This document shows, one piece after another, positions 1 to 5,474 of a DNA stretch of 6,985 nucleotides. The stretch is from positions 1-6,985 of the forward strand of contig JBDTBU010000230.1 of the NCBI GenBank assembly GCA_039923935.1. Reading direction: 5' to 3'. This stretch comes from Paraktedonobacter sp039923935. GTDB taxonomy: Bacteria; Chloroflexota; Ktedonobacteria; Ktedonobacterales; Ktedonobacteraceae. Under the pieces are notes generated by a model. That model ran no database searches. It saw only the letters and a program-made list of their open reading frames with translations, and was not told where the DNA came from. Each line of letters starts with the position of its first letter. Position 1 is the stretch's first letter. Position numbers and translations under genes: made by a program.

Positions 1-1082
1 TCTGGATGTGTGTCATCCAGCATAATCATAAGAGCCCCGCGCCTCGAGCCCCCCTGCTGAATCACATCACCTGTCGCCACAGAATACAATTGTGCCCACG
101 AACACGGACCCGATGCTGTGCCGTTAACTGTTTTAATGTAGGAGCCACGCGGACGCAAGGTCGAGAGGTTGATGCCTACGCCACCGCCACGCGCCATGAT
201 CTCGGTCATAACCGTCAGGTTATCAAGAATGCCCTTGCGGCTGTCTTCCGGGCTAGGGATTACGTAGCAGTTTGAGACAACGATACCGGCTGAAATGAAC
301 GAGTGATCTTCCTCCACTTCCATATCCATGACGACGCCAGCATACTCTTCAACCGCAATCTCATCAACCCGCACCCACTTGAGGTTGTCGTATTCAAAGT
401 CGAAAGGGCACTCATCGCTGTTATAAAGGACGATGGCAACGTAATCGCCAACGTTCATATCTTTGGCGGGAATCCAAGCTGGCTCATTCTGTAAACGCAG
501 ACCATCACGCGACTTATGCGTGTTTACCCACTCTGAACGAACAATGTATACTTTGTGCTCGCCTGTTACGCGCAGCTCATCATAGCCCATTTTCTTCGGG
601 CGGATGATGTAGAGTGTTTCCGCAGTCTCACGCTCAAACTTGTGCAAGACTGGACGTAGGCGATTGCGGTGTGTCACCACTTGATCGCCAATCTTGATCT
701 CCGAAATTGGTCGATAACCGTCTGCTGTCAGAACTTCCTGGTCAGGCGGCATACAGTTATAATAGGTTACAGCGTGACCAGACCCAGCGCCGGCAAGAAT
801 GCGCCCACCGGGCACAAACTGAAAATCGGACAGCGCCTCGTAAAATTTCTTTTCCCACTCGGCTCGTGCTTCCGGCGTCTTCTCCACTTCGGAGATGCCT
901 CGTGCCACGCGTGCCCAAAGTTGCTCTGGATGATGTTCCAGGGCTTGGCCCGACGCGTCCTTAAGGGAATAGCGATCCATAAATACTTTTTGCCGGATAC
1001 CCTCTAATGTTGTCATATTGTTTGTCTCAGACATTGTCACATCCTGTGCCGTCTCGACGGCGACTTGCTGCTGCTCTGACAT
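1..1082 (-). CDS. nrdJ: Adenosylcobalamin-dependent (class II) ribonucleotide reductase with in-frame mini-intein, N-terminal part only
   Basis: Class II ribonucleotide reductases make deoxyribonucleotides in the cytoplasm using coenzyme B12 to generate the thiyl radical. I read 360 codons open to the left edge, so the C-terminal part is outside the window. Host residues 1-109 contain RYSLKD and FVPGGRILAGAG. After the intein the host protein resumes with CYVIPSPEDSRKG, GGGVGINLSTLRPRG, GTASGPCSWAQLYS and QQGGSRRGALMIMLDDTHP, all typical of the NrdJ catalytic barrel. No N-terminal ATP-cone is apparent. The cysteine after the intein corresponds by position to the first redox-active cysteine of the family (inference). 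The thiyl and second redox cysteines lie outside. I chose the start at 1082 because AAGGAG sits 10 bases upstream; in-frame ATGs at 1034 and 1016 lack such a site. The gene has its own promoter and an apparent NrdR operator. Class II identity is firm; exact substrate level (di- or triphosphate) is not visible. Confidence 0.93.
   Translation of the reverse strand, partial: MSEQQQVAVETAQDVTMSETNNMTTLEGIRQKVFMDRYSLKDASGQALEHHPEQLWARVARGISEVEKTPEARAEWEKKFYEALSDFQFVPGGRILAGAGSGHAVTYYNCMPPDQEVLTADGYRPISEIKIGDQVVTHRNRLRPVLHKFERETAETLYIIRPKKMGYDELRVTGEHKVYIVRSEWVNTHKSRDGLRLQNEPAWIPAKDMNVGDYVAIVLYNSDECPFDFEYDNLKWVRVDEIAVEEYAGVVMDMEVEEDHSFISAGIVVSNCYVIPSPEDSRKGILDNLTVMTEIMARGGGVGINLSTLRPRGSYIKTVNGTASGPCSWAQLYSVATGDVIQQGGSRRGALMIMLDDTHP
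270..755 (-). other. Mini-intein (162 residues) inside the ribonucleotide reductase
   Basis: This in-frame insertion splits the host sequence GHAVTYYN / CYVIPSPEDS. It begins with Cys1 (codon 753-755) and block A-like CMPPDQEVLTADGYRPI. Block B contains RVTGEHKVYIV, with the T64-x-x-H67 pair. Block F contains MDMEVEEDHSFISAGIVV, with Asp144 and His151. The insert ends with Asn162 (270-272), followed by the +1 Cys (267-269). These are the chemistry residues of a class 1 intein: N-S shift at Cys1, transfer to Cys+1, Asn cyclisation. No LAGLIDADG or HNH endonuclease lies between blocks B and F (about residues 73-130), so it should splice but not home. The odd point is block G, which reads VVSN: Ser161 stands where His is usual. 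Splicing is inferred, not shown. Confidence 0.92.
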
Positions 1083-1092
1083 TGTGCCAATA

Positions 1093-1098
1093 CTCCTT
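1093..1098 (-). promoter_or_regulatory. Ribosome binding site of nrdJ
   Basis: AAGGAG on the minus strand lies 10 bases before the ATG at 1080-1082. It decides the start codon among three in-frame ATGs near the N-terminus. Confidence 0.75.
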
Positions 1099-1174
1099 GC
1101 GTGCTTGCGCTCCCAAACATCCACGTCTGCGTGTCGAGGTTGCGTTTTCGATTGATTTTTGTGTGCCGAAAGAC

Positions 1175-1203
1175 AGTATACCCGCAACAAACGGATTTTT
1201 CAA
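1175..1203 (-). promoter_or_regulatory. Sigma70-type promoter of nrdJ
   Basis: On the minus strand TTGAAA (1198-1203) and TATACT (1175-1180) are separated by exactly 17 bp. Both hexamers differ from consensus by one base. Transcription should begin near 1168, giving a leader of about 86 nt before the ATG at 1082. The NrdR-like sites lie just upstream of the -35. Confidence 0.75.
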
Positions 1204-1211
1204 GGGTTTTG

Positions 1212-1258
1212 GTACAACATCTTGATTTTTTAATCTTCGTTCACACAAGATGTTGATT
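1212..1258 (-). promoter_or_regulatory. Tandem NrdR boxes (putative operator of nrdJ)
   Basis: Two 16-base sites on the minus strand, AATCAACATCTTGTGT (1243-1258) and AATCAAGATGTTGTAC (1212-1227), both fit the core CAAnATnTTGT. This agrees with the strongly conserved positions of the published NrdR box (acaCwAtATaTwGtgt). Their centres are 31 bp apart and the gap between them is 15 bp, the spacing typical of NrdR box pairs. NrdR is the zinc-ribbon/ATP-cone repressor of ribonucleotide reductase genes that senses nucleotide pools. The pair can also be read as one 10-bp perfect inverted repeat (1215-1224 and 1246-1255). The sites end 8 bp upstream of the -35 of the proximal promoter and lie downstream of the distal extended -10. 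NrdR itself is not in the window. Confidence 0.68.
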
Positions 1259-1345
1259 TTTCTGACAATGATACGATGAGAGGCTGGGTAAAGTGGGTAC
1301 AGGTTATTTTGAGCAATCCCCGCCAAATAGACGTGGCCGAAGCCT

Positions 1346-1354
1346 ATTATAGCA
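1346..1354 (-). promoter_or_regulatory. Extended -10 promoter element, possible distal nrdJ promoter
   Basis: The minus strand reads TGCTATAAT, a perfect extended -10. No good -35 lies 16-18 bp upstream. If active it would start near 1339 and give a leader of about 255 nt running through the NrdR-like sites. The same extended -10 form occurs before the M50 protease gene. Confidence 0.45.
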
Positions 1355-1390
1355 GATCATTTTGAGGAAATGGAAGGTAATCTGACTTGT

Positions 1391-1421
1391 TTGATCGTAC
1401 TGGTTTTCTGAAGAATATGAT
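1391..1421 (+). promoter_or_regulatory. Weak candidate promoter for cinA
   Basis: TTGATC (1391-1396) and TATGAT (1416-1421) are 19 bp apart, longer than ideal. The predicted start near 1428 would leave a leader of about 28 nt. No better pair was seen close to the gene on this strand. Confidence 0.3.
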
Positions 1422-1455
1422 AGACTGAGAGAAAATTTAGAAAGCAGGAAATACA

Positions 1456-2691
1456 ATGCGGGCCGAAATTCTCTCTTGTGGCACAGAACTGTTACTGGGT
1501 CACATCTCTGATACCAACGCGACATATCTGGCCCAGAGCCTCTCGTCGTTGGGTATCGATCTCTATTTTGTTTCTCAGGTTGGCGATAACCAAAGCCGAA
1601 TCGTCGAAACCCTGCGTCGAGCCTGGGAGCGCTCGGACCTAGTGATTATGACTGGCGGTATTGGTCCCACCGAGGACGATCTGACCCGCGAGTCCATCAG
1701 TGCTCTGTTGGGCGAAACCATGCAAGTTGATCCACAGCTTGAGGCCGAGCTACGCAACGGCTTCTCCGCCCGTAACTTTGTCATGCCCGAACGCAATGTC
1801 AAGCAAGCAATGTTGATTCCCTCAGCACGTACACTGCCTAATCCGCGTGGTACCGCGCCCGGCTGGCTGGTCGAGAAGGATGGGCATATCATCGTCGCCA
1901 TGCCCGGCGTACCACGCGAGATGTATCGCATGTGGGAAGAAGAGGCCATCCCGCGTCTCGCAGAGCATATCGGCGGTGCAGCTCTCTTCACGCGCCTGTT
2001 CCGCATAGTGGGTCTGGGCGAATCCACTGTTGAAGAGCGCCTTCAGATGCTTTTGAACAGCACAAACCCGACTATTGCGACGTATGCCAAGACCGACGCC
2101 GTAGATGTGCGTGTCACCGCCAAGGCTGAGAGCAGCGCCAGAGCGGAGGAGCTGATCGCGGAGATGGAGGCTCAGGTACGCCAGTTGCTTGGTCATCACA
2201 TTTTTGGCACCGACAAGGATACCTTGCAAAGCGTCGTCGGCACATACTTGGCTGAGCGCAAGCAAACGTTGGCAGTGATGGAATCGCTGACTGGTGGTCA
2301 ACTGGCGAACACCATCACCAACCATCCCGGCAGTTCGCAGTACTTCCTGGGCGGCGTGGTGAGCTATAGCAACGACCTCAAGGTCCAGATGGGTGTACCG
2401 CGTGAGACCATTGAGCAGTTTGGAGCGATCAGTCCCGAAACTGCGCGGGCTATGGCTAGCTCGGTGCGCCAGTTGCTCAAGGCTGATTATGGTATTGGCG
2501 TGACCGGCGTGGCTGGTCCTGAGATGCAGGAGGGGCAACCTGTTGGCACCGTCTATATTGCTATTGCTGGTCCGCAGGGGCTTGTGGATGGGCGCGGACC
2601 TGGCTGGCGTGCTAGCCGCGAGGACCAAAAACGCTTAGCGGTTATAGCCGCACTCAATCTCTTACGGCTGCACCTGGAGGGTCTCAGATAG
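1456..2691 (+). CDS. cinA: CinA family protein (molybdopterin-binding-like domain plus NMN deamidase-like domain)
   Basis: CinA proteins join an N-terminal MoaB/MogA-like domain, linked to nucleotide (ADP-ribose) hydrolysis, to a C-terminal PncC-like domain that deamidates nicotinamide mononucleotide for NAD recycling. Here 411 residues match the usual length. The N-terminus MRAEILSCGTELLLG and the motif TGGIGPTEDD (residues 66-75) define the first domain. The second holds ESLTGG (276-281, with Ser277 and Thr279 in the active site), PGSSQYFLGGVVSYSN, and TGVAGPEMQEGQPVGTVYIA. The commonest form of the first motif is ESCTGG; Leu278 replaces Cys here. The segment after TGVAGP looks slightly short. 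The ATG is preceded by AGGA at a usable distance, and the N-terminal family motif begins at residue 1, so the start is firm. It diverges from nrdJ. A role in DNA uptake competence should not be assumed from the name. Confidence 0.95.
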   Translation: MRAEILSCGTELLLGHISDTNATYLAQSLSSLGIDLYFVSQVGDNQSRIVETLRRAWERSDLVIMTGGIGPTEDDLTRESISALLGETMQVDPQLEAELRNGFSARNFVMPERNVKQAMLIPSARTLPNPRGTAPGWLVEKDGHIIVAMPGVPREMYRMWEEEAIPRLAEHIGGAALFTRLFRIVGLGESTVEERLQMLLNSTNPTIATYAKTDAVDVRVTAKAESSARAEELIAEMEAQVRQLLGHHIFGTDKDTLQSVVGTYLAERKQTLAVMESLTGGQLANTITNHPGSSQYFLGGVVSYSNDLKVQMGVPRETIEQFGAISPETARAMASSVRQLLKADYGIGVTGVAGPEMQEGQPVGTVYIAIAGPQGLVDGRGPGWRASREDQKRLAVIAALNLLRLHLEGLR

Positions 2692-2704
2692 GACTTTCAC
2701 AAAA

Positions 2705-2720
2705 AGCGCTTGCCAGCGCT
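2705..2720 (+). other. Short hairpin after cinA
   Basis: AGCGCT, a TGCC loop and AGCGCT form a 6-bp stem 13 bases after the cinA stop. No T-run follows, so intrinsic termination is doubtful. It may mark the boundary between cinA and the metal transporter gene or be chance. Confidence 0.3.
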
Positions 2721-2815
2721 GCTCATGGGTGGTATCATCGGCTCAAAGACACATCTCACAGAGAGGACAGGCAGAACAGTTCGCGAGTACCTGTTTTAGC
2801 CTGAGCAGCGAGCCT

Positions 2816-4150
2816 ATGAAAACACCTCGCCAGGGTATCAAGCTGATTCCACTTCAAGACCGCGCTGGTCATCGTAAACAAGCGCGGTCACGTTTTCGTC
2901 TCAGTCGTTCGTCGTTTCTCTTCAAGCTTTTCGCGGTTTTAGGGCCAGGCTTGATCGCCGCCAACGCGGGCAATGACGCAGGCGGCGTGGCAACTTATGC
3001 GTCCGCAGGGGCTACCTATGGCTATAACCTGCTGTGGGCACTAGCTATCACCACCGTCTTTGTGTGTGTGGCGCAAGAAATGTGCGCTCGCATGGGCGCG
3101 GTGACAGGCAAAGGACTCAGTGATCTGATCCGTGAGCAGTTTGGTGTGCGCTGGACCATAGTGGCGATGCTAGCCCTGCTCATCGCAAATACCGGCATCA
3201 CCATTTCAGAGTTTATTGGCATTGCCGCCAGTGTGCAGGTTCTCTCCCACGATCAGAATACTCCACTGATCTATATTATCGTTCCCTTGTGCGGTCTGGC
3301 CCTCTGGTGGCTAGTCATCAAGGGCAGCTATCGACGTGTAGAGAAAATCTTTATCATCATTTCGTTGGGTTTTCTCGCATACATTCCAGCGGCCTTTGCA
3401 GCCAATCCCAATTGGGGGTTGGTAGCCAGACAGACCGTTGCTCCACAGTTCAACATGGATGCGGGCTACTGGCCGATGACCGCCGCGTTGGTCGGCACGA
3501 CGCTTAGTCCCTACATGCTCTTCTACATTCAATCGGCTGTAGCGGATAAGGGTATTCAAGCGAAAGACTATATCTACGAGCAAGTGGATGTCTATAGTAG
3601 CACTATTTTCGCGAATATCATCTCCGCTTTTATGATTATTACGACTGGTGCAACGCTTTTTTTCTCGCATCAAGTGGTCAATACTGCTGCTGACGCGGCT
3701 TTTGCGCTGCAACATTTTGCTGGACAATATGCCCCGCTACTCTTCGGGCTGGGTCTCTTTGGTGCTTCGTTGCTGGCTGGCGCTGTTTTGCCGCTGACGA
3801 CTGCTTACGGTATTTGTGAGGCGTTTGGCTTTGAGAGCGGCGTTTCGCGCAGTTTTAAAGAGGCTCCAGTTTTTCAGAGCATCTTCACCGGTCTGATTAT
3901 CCTGGGTGTGGTTGTCGCGCTCATTCCGGGACTGAATTTTGTCCAGGTTCTGATTATATTGCAAGACTTGAATGCCGCAGTGTTGCCCATTCTGCTAATC
4001 TTTATCATTTTGTTGATAAATGACCGGCGTTTGATGGGCCGCCGGGTGAATAGCGTTGTGTTCAATATTCTGGCGTGGATTACCATCATCTCGATCACGG
4101 TTCTTGTGGTCTTGTTGCTGCTCAATGGGATTTTCCATGTGCCGCTCTAA
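2816..4150 (+). CDS. Nramp-family divalent metal ion transporter, variant metal-site motifs
   Basis: This is an inner-membrane transporter of the Nramp/SLC11 family, which moves divalent metals such as Mn2+ or Fe2+, often with protons. The protein is 444 residues from this ATG and has about 11 hydrophobic segments. The first begins at GPGLIAANAGNDAGG. There the classical DPGN metal motif is replaced by NDAGG (residues 53-57). VAQEMCARMGAVTGKGL and SEFIGIAAS follow, as in the family. In the sixth helix the usual MPH is replaced by SPYM (231-234), within TTLSPYMLFYIQSAVADKG. It therefore belongs to a divergent Nramp branch, and the metal (Mn, Fe or perhaps Mg) cannot be stated. A GTG start at 2729 would add 29 residues rich in polar residues. 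Neither start has a good ribosome binding site; I prefer 2816 for length and basic N-terminus. It lies downstream of cinA on the same strand with no clear functional link. Confidence 0.88.
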   Translation: MKTPRQGIKLIPLQDRAGHRKQARSRFRLSRSSFLFKLFAVLGPGLIAANAGNDAGGVATYASAGATYGYNLLWALAITTVFVCVAQEMCARMGAVTGKGLSDLIREQFGVRWTIVAMLALLIANTGITISEFIGIAASVQVLSHDQNTPLIYIIVPLCGLALWWLVIKGSYRRVEKIFIIISLGFLAYIPAAFAANPNWGLVARQTVAPQFNMDAGYWPMTAALVGTTLSPYMLFYIQSAVADKGIQAKDYIYEQVDVYSSTIFANIISAFMIITTGATLFFSHQVVNTAADAAFALQHFAGQYAPLLFGLGLFGASLLAGAVLPLTTAYGICEAFGFESGVSRSFKEAPVFQSIFTGLIILGVVVALIPGLNFVQVLIILQDLNAAVLPILLIFIILLINDRRLMGRRVNSVVFNILAWITIISITVLVVLLLLNGIFHVPL

Positions 4151-4151
4151 T

Positions 4152-4305
4152 ACCCCGTGCTATCCCCAACCAGAGGCGAGCGCCGACGCTACATTTGGGG
4201 ATGAGCAGGCTAGCGTCGTTTGGGGTATGGCATGCCAATGTACTCGCATCGTCCACTCCTGCGTGTAAAGCCAGCGCTCGCCTCTGGTTAGGGATAGCAC
4301 AGGGT
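4152..4305. repeat. 154-bp element with long terminal inverted repeats (MITE-like or large hairpin)
   Basis: The outer arms 4152-4183 and 4274-4305 are reverse complements over 32 bases with two mismatches (30/32). Both mismatches are C in the left arm against A in the right arm, so a minus-strand RNA would pair them as G-U wobbles. A second perfect inverted repeat, CGACGCTA (4184-4191) and TAGCGTCG (4211-4218), starts directly at the inner edge of the left arm. TTTGGGG occurs twice inside (4194-4200, 4219-4225), and TGGCATGCCA (4228-4237) is palindromic. The element begins one base after the stop of the metal transporter gene. It could be a non-autonomous transposon remnant or a structured RNA/terminator. 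I see no coding capacity and no clear target-site duplication. Confidence 0.8.
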
Positions 4306-4357
4306 CTGCCAAGCTCGAAAAAAAAATTGACATGCACCATTTCAGGATGGCCGAACG

Positions 4358-4384
4358 TTGCTTAGCGCGAGGATATGCTATAAT
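4358..4384 (+). promoter_or_regulatory. Extended -10 promoter of the M50 protease gene
   Basis: TGCTATAAT (4376-4384) is a perfect extended -10. The -35 is weak: TTGCTT (4358-4363) at only 15 bp. Transcription should start near 4391, leaving a leader of about 37 nt. GAGG (4418-4421), 6 bases before the ATG, serves as ribosome binding site. Confidence 0.65.
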
Positions 4385-4427
4385 AGAGTTAAATTCTGCA
4401 TCCGTTTAGCCAGAATCGAGGCACGCT

Positions 4428-5468
4428 ATGTCCTGGAAGCCTGAAAATCACGCCGATTATACCTTTTCAGAATACACTCAACCCTCTGAGCGCAACGAGA
4501 TCAACTATGCTGATCCCCGTTTCTACGAGACCCGGCCAGAGAGCGGGGAAGCGCCTCATTTCTTGCCGTCAACTTCCCAACAGCAACCGGTTCCCGTCTA
4601 TGCTTATCAACCAACTGCGCTGAGCGAGTATAGTGGTCCCGCCAGCCTGGAACACTATACGACTGATGCGGGCGCGGCCCAGCGTGAGGCGGCGCAGAAC
4701 GGGCACGCGGGCACTGCGAACCAGCGCAAAAAAGGGCTGGCTAGCCTGGGTAGTCTGGGCGTAGTGCTGGGCCTGGTGATAAAATTTGGTATCTTCGGCG
4801 GCACCGCCCTGCTCTCAGTGATTGTGTACGCGGGCCTGTTTGGTTGGGCGTTCGGCGTTGGCCTGGTAATCCTGCTTTTCGTGCATGAGATGGGCCACGC
4901 GGTAGTGATGAAGCTCAAGGGCATCCCCATTGGCGGCATGATTTTCATTCCAATGCTGGGCGCGGCAGTCTTTATGAACCGTATGCCTGCCAATGCCAGG
5001 GGCGAGGCCGAAGTGGGCATCGCAGGCCCGATAGCGGGCGCTCTGGCCTCGTTGGTCTGTTTGCTCGTCGCTTTGTCCAACCCATATGCACCAGGGGTCT
5101 GGGCGGCACTCGCCTACTTTGGCTTCTTGATGAACCTGTTTAACCTGATCCCTATGATCCCACTGGATGGCGGACGAATCACGGCTGCTATCGATAGGCG
5201 CATGTGGATTGTTGGCCTGCTGGGGCTGATCGCGGTTGAGGTGTGGGAGTTGATCAATCAGACAGCCTCCATCTGGCTCCTCATCATCATTGGGTTCGCC
5301 ATCGCTCAGTTCTGGGCACGCAGGCGCGTACCAAATACGCCAGAGGCACAGGCATATTATGCTGTGCCCCTGAACGAACGCATTATCATCGGGCTGGCCT
5401 ACTTCGGGCTGGCTGCTGCTCTGGCCGTGGGTATGTCCGTGGCGCACGGCCTGATGTTTGCGCCATAA
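4428..5468 (+). CDS. M50 family (site-2 protease-like) membrane zinc metalloprotease
   Basis: M50 proteases cut substrates within or near the membrane and often release regulators such as anti-sigma factors. The 346-residue protein has HEMGH at 153-157 (zinc ligands His153 and His157, catalytic Glu154). LIPMIPLDGGR carries the third ligand Asp247, so the active site is intact. About residues 105-345 contain six or seven hydrophobic segments, with the conserved GIAGPIAGAL stretch between the two zinc motifs. Residues 1-103 are a polar, probably disordered tail with eight Tyr in the first 80 residues and many Gln and Pro, ending in the basic RKKG. There is no signal peptide, PDZ or CBS domain. 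The ATG has a GAGG site and its own promoter. The stop TAA is followed at once by an in-frame TAG. No sigma/anti-sigma pair lies nearby, so the substrate is unknown. Confidence 0.92.
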   Translation: MSWKPENHADYTFSEYTQPSERNEINYADPRFYETRPESGEAPHFLPSTSQQQPVPVYAYQPTALSEYSGPASLEHYTTDAGAAQREAAQNGHAGTANQRKKGLASLGSLGVVLGLVIKFGIFGGTALLSVIVYAGLFGWAFGVGLVILLFVHEMGHAVVMKLKGIPIGGMIFIPMLGAAVFMNRMPANARGEAEVGIAGPIAGALASLVCLLVALSNPYAPGVWAALAYFGFLMNLFNLIPMIPLDGGRITAAIDRRMWIVGLLGLIAVEVWELINQTASIWLLIIIGFAIAQFWARRRVPNTPEAQAYYAVPLNERIIIGLAYFGLAAALAVGMSVAHGLMFAP

Positions 5469-5474
5469 TAGACG

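Larger units (their letters stand above)
1083..1455. promoter_or_regulatory. Divergent intergenic region between nrdJ and cinA
   Basis: This 373-bp gap between two divergent genes holds the control sites listed separately: the nrdJ ribosome binding site and sigma70-type promoter, two NrdR-box-like sites, an extended -10 on the minus strand and a weak candidate promoter for cinA. I looked for a cobalamin riboswitch on the minus strand, because class II reductases are sometimes controlled by one, and saw no B12-box-like sequence. I see no convincing small gene in either direction. Confidence 0.75.

Noticed and set aside
669..1007. Plus-strand open frames over the nrdJ gene
   Set aside because: The minus strand encodes an unambiguous ribonucleotide reductase and intein over the same bases.
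1215..1255. Reading the 10-bp inverted repeat as a transcription terminator
   Set aside because: It lies upstream of a good promoter in a divergent intergenic region, has a 21-base loop, and both arms fit NrdR boxes at the expected spacing.
1083..1340. Cobalamin riboswitch in the nrdJ leader
   Set aside because: The leader is long enough if the distal promoter is used, and the enzyme needs B12, but I see no B12-box-like conserved core.
1822..2628. A 268-codon minus-strand open frame opposite cinA
   Set aside because: It is fully antisense to a well-conserved gene. Its translation has no recognisable domain and is rich in His, Arg and Ser as expected from a shadow frame.
2729..2815. GTG start at 2729 giving 29 extra residues on the metal transporter
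   Set aside because: There is no ribosome binding site before it, and the added residues look non-conserved. The ATG at 2816 gives a normal family length, though its own ribosome binding site is also weak, so this is not excluded.
4327..4332. Perfect -35 hexamer TTGACA before the protease gene
   Set aside because: No -10 lies 16-18 bp downstream. The real TATAAT is 46 bases further and forms an extended -10 by itself.
4122..4365. Small open frames across the inverted-repeat element on both strands
   Set aside because: They run through the repeat arms, lack ribosome binding sites and are explained by mirror-image sequence giving similar peptides on both strands.
4815..5447. A 210-codon minus-strand open frame opposite the M50 protease gene
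   Set aside because: It is antisense to conserved membrane helices and the zinc motifs. Its product is a polar Asp/His/Gln-rich sequence typical of the reverse complement of hydrophobic codons.
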